From Alphaproteobacteria bacterium (GTDB lineage Bacteria > Pseudomonadota > Alphaproteobacteria > Acetobacterales > Acetobacteraceae): 64,000 nucleotides of DNA. Location: contig JAPLOI010000075.1 in NCBI GenBank assembly GCA_026400815.1, positions 62,001-126,000 on the forward strand, read 5' to 3'. Shown in pieces: positions 26,080 to 33,950 of this stretch. The position numbers and the translations under genes were made by a program. A model generated the notes under the pieces. The model searched no databases. It was not told where the DNA came from and saw only the letters and a list, made by a program, of their open reading frames with translations. Numbering within the stretch: the first letter of the stretch is position 1; every line of letters starts with the position of its first letter.

Positions 26080-27471
26080 TCAGAACCGGCTGAGCGTATG
26101 CGCCATGGTGGCCGCCGCGGCCTGCACCTGCTTGTAGGCTTCGAACAGGCGCTGGGTGCGGGCGCTGACGGTGTGGTCGGGGCGGAATTTGTCGGCGGTG
26201 GCGGTGAAGGCGGATTGGGCGGCGGGCAGGCTGGGGAATTCGCCGATTCCGGCCCAGCCGAGCATGGCGGCGCCGAGTAGGCCGGGTTGGTCGCCGGTGC
26301 GCAGGACCTGGCAGCCCAGCACGTCGGCGCGGATCTGGCACCACAGGTCGGAGCGGGCGCCGCCGCCGGCAAGGAAGAGCCGGTCGAAGGGCAGGCCGCC
26401 CAGCAGGTCCCGGTCGGCGAAGGCGACGCCTTCCAGCACCGCGCGGGCGAGTTCGGCGGGGCCGTGGGCGCGATCCAGCCCGGCGAAGCTGCCGCGGGTG
26501 GTGGCGGCCCAGCTGGGGGCGCGTTCGCCGGAGAGGGCGGGGAGGAAGATCAGCGGGGCGGCGGCGGGGGCTGCGGCTTCGGCCAGGGCGACGATGGAAG
26601 CGGGGTCTGGCTGGCCGAGCAGGTCGGCGAGCCATTGCAGGCAATCGGCGCCGGCGCCGCTGGGGCCGCCGGTGTGGAACAGGCCGATGCCCCAGGGGAG
26701 GGTGACGAGGCCCTCGGCATCGGTGGGGGTGTCGCCGAGCACGCCGCCGGCATCGGTGGTGCCGGCGATGAGGTAGGCATCGCCGGGGCGGGCGGCGCCG
26801 GCGCCAAGGGCGGCGCACCAGGTATCCATGGCGCCGCAGAGGACGGGGATGCCTTCGTAGCCCGGCAGGGCGGCGGTGCAGCGGCCGACGACATCCCAGG
26901 GGTCGTGCAGGTCTGGCAGGAGGCCGTTGTCGATCTGGGCGGTGTTGAAGACGGAAAGGGAGCGGCGCCCGGTGCGGCGTTCCAGCGCCCAGGCGTTGCT
27001 GATGCGGTCTGCGGCGGTGCGGCCGGTGAGGCGCAGGGTGAGGTAGTCTTTGGGCTGGAGCAGATGGCGGGCGCGGGCGAAGGCGAAGGGGGCGTCCGCA
27101 CGGGCCCAGGCGAGGCGGGCGAGGGGGTGGAAGGCGGTCATTTCCACCCAGGTGCCCTTTTCCGCGCCGGCCAGGGCGGCGGCTTCGGCGGTGGCGCGGG
27201 TATCGGGGAAGCATTGCGCGAGGCGAACGGGGGTGCCGGAGACGTCCACCAGGACCTGGCTGCGGGTGAAGCCGGTGGGGACGATGGCGCTGACCTCGGC
27301 GGCGGGCAGCTCCGCCACGGCTTCCAGGAGCATGGTCCACCAGGTGGTGGCATCGGCTTCCTCGGCGATGCGGTGGGTGCGCTGGGCGCTGGCCACGACG
27401 GTCCCGTCGCGCGCCACGAGTGCCGCGCGCAGTGAACTCCCTCCCAGATCGATGGCGAGAATAGTTTTCAC
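26080..27471 (-). CDS. FGGY-family carbohydrate kinase
   Basis: 463 residues, somewhat short for the family. The N-terminal ATPase motif reads ILAIDLGGSSLRAALV (residues 4-19). The central part has VLCGAMDTWCAALGAG (about 248-263) with the expected catalytic Asp region and AGTTDAGGVLGD. The second-domain signature is FLAGGGARSDLWCQIRADVL (about 368-387). Family members phosphorylate xylulose, gluconate, glycerol and related sugars; which one cannot be told. Divergent from the GntR/UTRA regulator, so that regulator probably controls it. Confidence 0.88.
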   Translation of the reverse strand: MKTILAIDLGGSSLRAALVARDGTVVASAQRTHRIAEEADATTWWTMLLEAVAELPAAEVSAIVPTGFTRSQVLVDVSGTPVRLAQCFPDTRATAEAAALAGAEKGTWVEMTAFHPLARLAWARADAPFAFARARHLLQPKDYLTLRLTGRTAADRISNAWALERRTGRRSLSVFNTAQIDNGLLPDLHDPWDVVGRCTAALPGYEGIPVLCGAMDTWCAALGAGAARPGDAYLIAGTTDAGGVLGDTPTDAEGLVTLPWGIGLFHTGGPSGAGADCLQWLADLLGQPDPASIVALAEAAAPAAAPLIFLPALSGERAPSWAATTRGSFAGLDRAHGPAELARAVLEGVAFADRDLLGGLPFDRLFLAGGGARSDLWCQIRADVLGCQVLRTGDQPGLLGAAMLGWAGIGEFPSLPAAQSAFTATADKFRPDHTVSARTQRLFEAYKQVQAAAATMAHTLSRF

Positions 27472-27583
27472 GTTACAGGGAATTTACCTTTGAGGGCTGC
27501 CAGAGGGTAGCCGTTCCGCGCAACGAGGCGATGCGCCGGGCGCGGTGCTTGCCGTGACTCGCGGGACGGGGCAGGAGATGGGG

Positions 27584-28330
27584 ATGCCGCTGTCCCGCCT
27601 GACCCGGGCGCTGAACCGCGCCGATGGCAAGCTCTACCGCCAGGTGGCGGCGCGGGTGCGCGCGGCCATTGCCGGTGGGCGGCTGGCGGTGGGGGCGGAA
27701 TTGCCGACCGAGGCGGTGCTGGCCCGTGGGTTCGGGGTGAGCCTGATCACGGTACGGCACGCTTTGCGCGAGCTGGAGGCGGATGGGCTGATCGAGAAGC
27801 GGCCGGCCAAGCCGGCGGTGGTGGTGAGCACCGAGCCGCGCGGGCCGGCGGTGCGGCAGATGAATTCGCTGGACGATATCGCCGCCGCGACGGAGGGGGC
27901 GAGCCTGGAAATCTCCGAGTGGCAGGCGGTGCGTTCCGCCGTGGCGGAGGCCGTGTTCGGGCTGGAGCCGGGCACGAAGGTGCCGTGCCTGCGCGGGCGC
28001 GTGCTGCGCGAGGGCGCGCCGCTGAGCGACGTGACGATCTTCTTTCCGCCGGCGATCGGAGCGCGGCTGACTCGGCGGGATTTCGACGATGTGGTGGTGT
28101 TCCGCAGCGTGCAGCGGCATCTGGGGTTACGGCTTTCGGGCGTGCGGGTGACGGTGCGGGCGGCGCTGGCGGACAGCGCGCTGGCGCGGCGGCTGGAGGT
28201 GGAGGCGGGGGCGGCGGTTCTGGTGAGCGAGATCGTGTACCTCGACGAGGCCGGGCAGCCGGCGGAGTTCACCGTTGCCCGGCATCGCGGAGATGCCTAT
28301 TCGCTCAGCTATGCGTTTTCCGTCGGTTAA
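27584..28330 (+). CDS. GntR-family transcriptional regulator with UTRA ligand domain
   Basis: 248 residues from ATG at 27584 (AGGAG 7 nt upstream). The N-terminal winged helix (about 10-80) reads LYRQVAARVRAAIAGGRLAV, LPTEAVLARGFGVSLITVRH and ALRELEADGLIEKRP. The C-terminal UTRA domain (about 95-245) binds a small effector, often a sugar phosphate or amino acid, and ends TVARHRGDAYSLSYAFSVG. Divergent from the FGGY kinase across 112 nt and convergent with the hydroxyacid dehydrogenase, it is the likely local repressor. Confidence 0.92.
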   Translation: MPLSRLTRALNRADGKLYRQVAARVRAAIAGGRLAVGAELPTEAVLARGFGVSLITVRHALRELEADGLIEKRPAKPAVVVSTEPRGPAVRQMNSLDDIAAATEGASLEISEWQAVRSAVAEAVFGLEPGTKVPCLRGRVLREGAPLSDVTIFFPPAIGARLTRRDFDDVVVFRSVQRHLGLRLSGVRVTVRAALADSALARRLEVEAGAAVLVSEIVYLDEAGQPAEFTVARHRGDAYSLSYAFSVG

Positions 28331-28363
28331 CGCAGCCGACCATCCAGCGGGTCAGCGCAGACT

Positions 28364-29371
28364 TTAGCGGTTGCGCTTCAGCAGGTCGAGGTTGACGCAG
28401 TTGGTGAGGCGGTTGTCGCGCAGAAAGACCAGCAGGCACTCGGCGGCCTTGCGGCGGATATCCAGATTGGCCGGCGGCGAGAAGAAGGCGGCGTGGGGGG
28501 TGACCAGGAGGCGATCGGCCAGCCATGCTTCGCGGTCGCGCCAGGCGGCGAGCAGCCGGGGTAGCGGGGTGGGCGGTTCGCTGGGGAAGACATCGAGCGC
28601 GGCGCCACCGATCTGGCCGGATTTCAGGGCGTCGTGCAAGGCATCGAGGTCGACCAGGGGGCCGCGGGCGGTGTTGATCAGGATGAGGTCCTGCTTGGCG
28701 GCGGCGAGGCTCTGGGCGTTGATGATGTGGCGGGTTTCGTCGGTGCTGGGGGCGTGGAGGCTGACCGCGTCTGACTGCGCCATGAGTTCGTTGACGGAGT
28801 GGACGCGGCGGCAGCCGAAGCCGAGCTCCACGCCGTTGGGCAGATGCGGATCGTAGAACACGATATCCATGCCGAAGCCGGCGGCGCGGCGGGCGGCGGC
28901 CATGCCGATGCGGCCGAAGCCGATGATCCCGAAGGTGTTGTCGCGCAGGCGGCGCATCAGCGGCGGGGCGGGGGACCAACCCCAGTTGCCGATCGGGTCG
29001 GCGCGCAGGCGTTCCTGGTAGTGGACGATGCCGCGGGCCAGCGTGACCATGAGGGTGACGGCGTGGTCCGCGACCTCGCTGGTGCCGTAATCCGGCACGT
29101 TGCAGACCGGCACGCCGCGGGCGGCCCAGGCGCGCAGGTCCAGGTTGTCGTAGCCGACGCCGAGGCGGAGGATGATCTTGCAGTTCGGATACTGGTCCAC
29201 CGGCCCCACGTCGTGGTTGGCGGAGCCAGTGATGATGCCGTCGGCCTCCGCCATTTCCTGCGCGGTGGGCTGGCCGCCGATGCGATACATGGCGAGCGTG
29301 GCGCCATCGCCGAAGGTGGCCTGTTCCAGGCCGTCGGACGGGAGGGGATAGTTGAGGTAGAGGATCTTCAT
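28364..29371 (-). CDS. D-2-hydroxyacid dehydrogenase (CtBP/phosphoglycerate dehydrogenase-like)
   Basis: 335 residues. NAD-binding motif FGIIGFGRIGMAAARRA (about 142-158). Catalytic Arg in LILINTARGPLVDLDAL (about 232), Glu in ALDVFPSEPPTPLP, and His in RLLVTPHAAFFSPPAN. The substrate-domain loop LRLGVGYDNLDLRAWAARGV is typical. It interconverts a 2-keto acid and a D-2-hydroxyacid with NAD(P)H. The ATG overlaps the stop of the upstream E1 fusion gene (ATGA), so the two are translationally coupled and probably act on related 2-keto acids. Confidence 0.92.
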   Translation of the reverse strand: MKILYLNYPLPSDGLEQATFGDGATLAMYRIGGQPTAQEMAEADGIITGSANHDVGPVDQYPNCKIILRLGVGYDNLDLRAWAARGVPVCNVPDYGTSEVADHAVTLMVTLARGIVHYQERLRADPIGNWGWSPAPPLMRRLRDNTFGIIGFGRIGMAAARRAAGFGMDIVFYDPHLPNGVELGFGCRRVHSVNELMAQSDAVSLHAPSTDETRHIINAQSLAAAKQDLILINTARGPLVDLDALHDALKSGQIGGAALDVFPSEPPTPLPRLLAAWRDREAWLADRLLVTPHAAFFSPPANLDIRRKAAECLLVFLRDNRLTNCVNLDLLKRNR

Positions 29372-31761
29372 TGAACGGCTCCGATCGTGCCGCCCATCTT
29401 TACGATGGTGCCGGGCTCGGTGATGAGTTGGGTGACGGTGCCGGTGGCGGGGGCTTCGATTTCGACCACGGCCTTGTCGGTTTCGATCTCGGCGACGGTT
29501 TCGCCCTTTTTCACCGAGGCGCCGGGGGCGACGGTCCAGCGGACCAGCTTGCCGGAATCCACCGTGAGGTCGCCGAAGGGCATCTTGATCGGTTCGCCGG
29601 CGATGGTGGGTTCGGCTGCGGCCGGTGCGGCGGCTTTGGCGGCGGTGGGGGCGGCGATGGAGATGTCCGCCTGCATGCCGTCGGTGCGGCCTTTCCAGCG
29701 CCAGGGGGGTGTCGCCTTGCCGCCGATCACCTCTTTCGCGCGCAGGGCGACGAGGTCGGCGTTGACCAGCATGGCGCGTTCCAGCGCGGGGCCGAAGGGG
29801 TGGGTGACGGGGGCGGTGTGCAGGCGGCCCACGGGGGCGTCCAGCTGGTCCCAGCACAGCTCGTTCATCGCCTGGCCGAGCTCGGCGCCCAGGCCCATCA
29901 TCGGCCAGCCTTCGTCCACCACCAGCAGGCGGTGGGTTTTGCGGACGCTGTCGGCGACGGTATCGACATCCAGCGGCTGGATGGTGCGCAAATCGATCAC
30001 CTCGGCCTCGATGCCCTCGGCGGCGAGGAGCTCGGCGGCTTCCAGGGAGCGCTGCACCATCTGGCCGGCGGCGGCGAGGGTGATGTGCTTGCCCTGGCGG
30101 GCGATGCGGGCGACGCCGAACGGCACGTAGTGGTCGTCGCCTTCCGGGACCGGTCCGCGGCTGGCGAACAGGGCCTTGGTTTCCAGCATGATCACCGGGT
30201 CGCCGGCGCGGAGCGCGGTCTTCATCAGGCCCTTGGCGTCGGCGGGGGTGGAGGGCATGGCGACGAGCAGGCCGGGGATGTGCGACCAGATGGAGTGGTA
30301 GGTGCCGGAATGGTGCGGGCCGGTGGAGCGCACGGTGCCGGCGCCAACGCGGATGACCATGGGCGCGTTCATCTGGCCGTTGGACATGTAGCGCAGCTTG
30401 GCGGCCTGCAGCGCGATCTGGCCGGCGGCTTCGAAGAGGAAGTCGGCGAACATGAGATCCGCGATGCAGCGCACGCCGGTGGCCGAGGCGCCGAGGGAGG
30501 CGCCGGTGAAGCCGAGTTCGCTGATGGGCGTATCCACCATGCGGTGCGCGCCGAATTCCTGGTAGAGCCCCTTGGTGTGGCCGAAGGTGCCGCCGCGTTC
30601 GCCGGTGCCCTCGCCGTAGTAGATGATGTTGGGGTTGGCGCGCATTTCCTCGGCAAGCCCGTCACGCACCGCATCGAGCCAGCCGGTTTCGACGGTTTTG
30701 CGGTTCCTGGGGGCGGCGAGGGCCTCGGGCGGGTTGATCGGGTCGGCGTAGGTGTGGCGGAAGACGGTTTTCGGGTCGGGCTCCGCGGAGTTGCGGGCGA
30801 ATTCGACGGAGGCGGAGACCTCGTCGTCGATGCGCTTGTCGATGGCGCCGAGGGTTTTGTCTGTCGTGATGCCGAATTCCTCGACCAGGCGGGCGCGGAA
30901 GGTGACGACGGGGTCGCGCTTCAGCCAGGCATCGACTTCCTCCTGGGTGCGGTAGGTGCCGGTGACGGTGTCGCCCTCGTGGTGGCCGACGGTGCGGTAG
31001 GTTTTCGATTCAATGAGGGTGGGGCCCTCGCCGCGGCGGGCGCGGTCGGCGGCCTGTTTCATCACGGTCCAGACGGCGACGACGTCGTTGCCGTCCACCG
31101 CCACGCCGGGGATGCCGTAGGCGGCGGCGCGGCTGGCGATTTCGGGGTTGAGGGTGATGCTGCTGAGCGGCGTTGCGGTGGCGTAGAGGTTGTTTTCGCA
31201 GACCAGGATCACCGGGGCCTTCTGCACGCCGGCGAAGTTCAGCGCCTCGTGGAAGGCGCCGTGGCTGGTGGCGCCGTCGCCGAAGAAGGCCACGGCCACG
31301 CCATCCGTGCCCATGTGGCGGGCGGCGAGTGCGGCGCCGACGGCCTGGGGCGCGCCGGAGGCGACCACGCCGTTGGTGCCGAACAGGCCGATGGCGCGTT
31401 CATACAGATGCATGGTGCCGCCGCGGCCGCCGACGCTGCCGCCGGATTTGCCGTAGAGCTCGGCCATCAGCACCTTGGGGTCCATGCCCTTGGCCAGCGC
31501 GTGGCCGTGGCCGCGATGGGTGGAGGTGATCCAGTCCGTCTTGCGCAGATGAGCGCAGACGCCGACGGCGGTGGCTTCCTCGCCGATGTAGAGATGGAGG
31601 AAGCCTGGCGTTTCGCCGGCGCGGCAGGCGATTTGGGCGGCGAGCTCGAATTTGCGCAGCAACTGCATCTGTTCGTAGAGGTGCACCATTTCCTCGGCCG
31701 TCAGCCCCTCAGGCAGCGGCGGACGGTTCAGCCCTGCAACGGACTTGGCTTTCGTGGCCAT
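29368..31761 (-). CDS. Single-chain 2-oxo acid dehydrogenase E1alpha-E1beta-lipoyl fusion
   Basis: 797 residues from ATG at 31761 (MATKAKSVAG). E1alpha (about 15-335) has the thiamine-diphosphate motif starting FFGDGATSHGAFHEALNFAG (near residue 161) and closing in CENN about 30 residues later. E1beta (about 355-690) has TPISELGFTGASLGAS, PHHSGTYHSIWSHIPGL and the C-terminal VVDEGWPMMGLGAELGQAMN. An Ala-rich linker leads to a lipoyl domain (about 720-797) with ETDKAVVEIEAP, lipoate-accepting Lys at 763. Typical systems split these into separate chains and carry lipoyl on E2 or at the N-terminus of E1beta. No E2 or E3 gene is adjacent. The reaction is decarboxylation of a 2-oxo acid (pyruvate, branched-chain or acetoin type). 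Confidence 0.9.
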   Translation of the reverse strand: MATKAKSVAGLNRPPLPEGLTAEEMVHLYEQMQLLRKFELAAQIACRAGETPGFLHLYIGEEATAVGVCAHLRKTDWITSTHRGHGHALAKGMDPKVLMAELYGKSGGSVGGRGGTMHLYERAIGLFGTNGVVASGAPQAVGAALAARHMGTDGVAVAFFGDGATSHGAFHEALNFAGVQKAPVILVCENNLYATATPLSSITLNPEIASRAAAYGIPGVAVDGNDVVAVWTVMKQAADRARRGEGPTLIESKTYRTVGHHEGDTVTGTYRTQEEVDAWLKRDPVVTFRARLVEEFGITTDKTLGAIDKRIDDEVSASVEFARNSAEPDPKTVFRHTYADPINPPEALAAPRNRKTVETGWLDAVRDGLAEEMRANPNIIYYGEGTGERGGTFGHTKGLYQEFGAHRMVDTPISELGFTGASLGASATGVRCIADLMFADFLFEAAGQIALQAAKLRYMSNGQMNAPMVIRVGAGTVRSTGPHHSGTYHSIWSHIPGLLVAMPSTPADAKGLMKTALRAGDPVIMLETKALFASRGPVPEGDDHYVPFGVARIARQGKHITLAAAGQMVQRSLEAAELLAAEGIEAEVIDLRTIQPLDVDTVADSVRKTHRLLVVDEGWPMMGLGAELGQAMNELCWDQLDAPVGRLHTAPVTHPFGPALERAMLVNADLVALRAKEVIGGKATPPWRWKGRTDGMQADISIAAPTAAKAAAPAAAEPTIAGEPIKMPFGDLTVDSGKLVRWTVAPGASVKKGETVAEIETDKAVVEIEAPATGTVTQLITEPGTIVKMGGTIGAVQ

Positions 31762-31883
31762 GCGGCGCGGCCCTCCCGGACGGTGGCCCCGCGTTGCTTC
31801 GCCGGACCAGAGATTATAATAGTTTAAGCGTAACACGACCGTGCGGGCAGGCAAGCATCGCGCGGCAGGAGAGGGAGGCTGCG

Positions 31884-32660
31884 ATGCGCGTGGACCTGAC
31901 GGGGCGCGTGGCCCTGGTGACCGGCTCGGGCAAGGGGATCGGGCGGGCGATCGCGGACCGGTTCGCGGCCGAGGGGGCCAGCGTGGTGTATTCCGATGTG
32001 GAAGCGCCGACGGAGGCCGCCAGCGATCCCAGGCACATGGCGCTGAAGCTGGATGTGACCGACGAGGACGACGTGCAGGCGGCGATCGATGCGGTGATCG
32101 CGCGCTACGGCAAGCTGGATATCTGCGTGAACAATGCCGGCATCGGCACCGCGCCGGCGGATCGGGTGACGATCGACAAGGTGCGCATCGCGCAGTGGAA
32201 GCGGCTGATCGACGTGGACCTGACCGGGGTGTTCATGGTGAGCCGGGCGGCGTCGGCGGCGATGATCCCTAACAAGTATGGGCGGATCATCAACATCTCC
32301 TCCGTGCTCGGCCTGGTGCCGATGCGGCTGCAGAGCGCCTACGTGGCGGCCAAGGCCGGGGTGGCGAATTTGACCAAGGGCATGGCGATCGAGCTGGCGC
32401 AGCACGGGATCACGGTGAACGCGATCGCGCCGGGCAGCACGGCGACCGATGGCTGGCGCAACTGGATCAACGACGCGACATCGGAGGAAAAGGACCTGCA
32501 TGCGCGGCTGATGTCGCACATCCCGATGGGCCGCCCTGCGGAAACGCGCGAGATCGCGCATGCGGCGCTGTTCCTGGCCGACCCCGACAGCGCCTTCATC
32601 ACCGCGCAGATCCTGGCGGTGGATGGCGGCTGGATCGCCGGCTTCGCGCGGGATTTCTGA
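31884..32660 (+). CDS. Short-chain dehydrogenase/reductase (SDR)
   Basis: 258 residues, classical SDR. The ATG at 31884 is preceded by GGAGAGGGAGG. Cofactor motif VTGSGKGIGRAIA (residues 12-24), NNAGIG (about 90), catalytic Ser in IINISSVLG and Tyr/Lys in SAYVAAKAG (about 152-160), and the closing AVDGGW. It oxidises or reduces a secondary alcohol/ketone with NAD(P). Divergent from the E1 fusion (122 nt apart), so a shared 2-keto/hydroxy acid pathway is plausible but inferred. Two nt separate it from the following small gene. Confidence 0.92.
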   Translation: MRVDLTGRVALVTGSGKGIGRAIADRFAAEGASVVYSDVEAPTEAASDPRHMALKLDVTDEDDVQAAIDAVIARYGKLDICVNNAGIGTAPADRVTIDKVRIAQWKRLIDVDLTGVFMVSRAASAAMIPNKYGRIINISSVLGLVPMRLQSAYVAAKAGVANLTKGMAIELAQHGITVNAIAPGSTATDGWRNWINDATSEEKDLHARLMSHIPMGRPAETREIAHAALFLADPDSAFITAQILAVDGGWIAGFARDF

Positions 32661-32662
32661 GC

Positions 32663-32998
32663 ATGTGGCGCATGGTGATGCTGGCGGTGCTGCTGCTGGC
32701 GGCGCCGGCCTGGGGGCAGGGGATCTCGATTCCGGGCCTGGGTGGCTCGGGCGGCGGTGCTGTTGATGCTTTGCGCGGGGCCTTCGGCGAGCAGACGCCG
32801 GAGCAGAAGCGCGCCTTCTGCACCCGGGTGGGCCAGGCGGCGCTGGGCTGCGGCACCAAGGAGATCGCGGCGCTGTCCGCCTGCCTGATCAAGACGCTGC
32901 CGCCGCAGGATTCCGCGCGCGTGGCACGAGTGGCCAATTCCTCGCGTGGCAATGTGGGCGGATTGATGCAGGAATGCGGCCTGACGCTGGGGCGCTGA
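32663..32998 (+). CDS. Small secreted protein with four cysteines, unknown function
   Basis: 111 residues: a signal peptide (WRMVMLAVLLLAAPAWGQG, cut about residue 19), a Gly-rich stretch, then a helical segment with four cysteines (in AFCTRVG, LGCGTKEI, SACLIKT and QECGLTLG), which could form two disulfides in the periplasm. I do not recognise the family. It is read just after the SDR gene (2-nt gap), so probably the same transcript. Confidence 0.6.
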   Translation: MWRMVMLAVLLLAAPAWGQGISIPGLGGSGGGAVDALRGAFGEQTPEQKRAFCTRVGQAALGCGTKEIAALSACLIKTLPPQDSARVARVANSSRGNVGGLMQECGLTLGR

Positions 32999-33034
32999 GT
33001 CCGGCGGCGTCGGGTGGATTGGGAAGGAAGCGCG

Positions 33035-33853
33035 ATGCCGAGCCTGCAGGCGAACGGGGTGGAGATGCACTACGCGGAGGCCGGCGCGGGCGGGCTGCCG
33101 CTGGTGATGGTGCATGGCACGCTGGGGGACCAGCGCAGCTTCGGCGCGCAGATGGCGCCGCTGGCGGCCGCGGGGTTCCATGCCATGGCACTTTCGCTGC
33201 GGCATTGCTGGCCCGGCACCTGGCCGGCGGAGGGCGGGGATTTCCGCATCGACACGCATGTGGCCGATGTGGCGGCCTTCATCGCAGCACTGGGCAAGGG
33301 GCCGGTGGCGCTGCTGGGGCATTCGCGCGGCGGGCATATCGCGCTGCGCGTGGCCGAGCGGCACCCGGCGTTGCTGCGCGCGCTGATCCTGGCCGAGCCC
33401 GGCGGCGAGCGGGATGAGAGCCTGGGCGGCAAGCCCGGGGCGGCGGCGAATGCCACCGCCTTCACCAGGGCGGCCGACCTGATCGCTTCCGGGGATGAGG
33501 AAGGCGGGCTGCGCGTGGTGGCCGACCATACCGGCGGCCCCGGCGCGTGGGACAAGCGGCCGGAGGCGCGCAAGGCGCTCAGCCGGGCCAATGCCCGCAC
33601 CATGCTGGGCCAGCGCAACGAAGACCGCCGCCCGTTCTCGCGCGCCACGGCGGAGACCGTCCGCACGCCGACGCTGTTCCTGTATGGCGCCAACACGGAG
33701 CCGCATTTCGTGGCCAATGTAGAGGCGCTGTCGGGCGCGATCGCGGGTTCCCAGGTGGCGGTGGTGCCGGATGCCACGCATGGGCTGCCATATGAGAACC
33801 CGCGGGATTTCAATGCCGCGGTGGTGGGGTTCCTGAAGGGGCTAGAGCGATAG
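33035..33853 (+). CDS. Alpha/beta hydrolase
   Basis: 272 residues from ATG at 33035 (GGGAAGGAAG 5-14 nt upstream). The fold motifs are VMVHGTLGDQRSF with the oxyanion His-Gly, the nucleophile elbow LLGHSRGGHIALR (Ser about 94), an acid in LFLYGANTEPHF and the catalytic His in DATHGLPYENP. The substrate is unknown; esters or lactones are typical. The last three codons and the TAG come from the double-hairpin repeat that begins at 33842. Confidence 0.9.
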   Translation: MPSLQANGVEMHYAEAGAGGLPLVMVHGTLGDQRSFGAQMAPLAAAGFHAMALSLRHCWPGTWPAEGGDFRIDTHVADVAAFIAALGKGPVALLGHSRGGHIALRVAERHPALLRALILAEPGGERDESLGGKPGAAANATAFTRAADLIASGDEEGGLRVVADHTGGPGAWDKRPEARKALSRANARTMLGQRNEDRRPFSRATAETVRTPTLFLYGANTEPHFVANVEALSGAIAGSQVAVVPDATHGLPYENPRDFNAAVVGFLKGLER

Positions 33854-33945
33854 CCGACCTGATAGACGGTCTGCTATCGCTCTAGCTCTTTGTTTTAGCG
33901 AGCAACAGCCGATCGGATGATTCCATCCGATCGGCTGTTGCTCTA
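33842..33945. repeat. Double-hairpin dispersed element, copy 1 (possible bidirectional terminator)
   Basis: Hairpin 1: 13-bp stem 33842-33854 with 33873-33885 (CTAGAGCGATAGC / GCTATCGCTCTAG) plus inner GACC/GGTC. Linker CTCTTTGTTTTAGC. Hairpin 2: perfect 20-bp stem 33900-33919 with 33924-33943 around the loop ATTC. It lies between the convergent hydrolase and PAS-kinase genes and provides the hydrolase stop codon. Copy 2 is at 63712-63818. Confidence 0.9.
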
Positions 33946-33950
33946 TGGTC

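Noticed and set aside
24720-26372. Longer dipeptidase start up to 26372
   Set aside because: The extension reads through repeats and the kinase 3' end; ATG at 25898 fits the family N-terminus.
29371-31827. An 818-codon open frame opposite the E1 fusion gene
   Set aside because: Antisense shadow; Gly/Val/Asp-rich translation with no recognisable motif, whereas the minus strand encodes a clear E1 enzyme.
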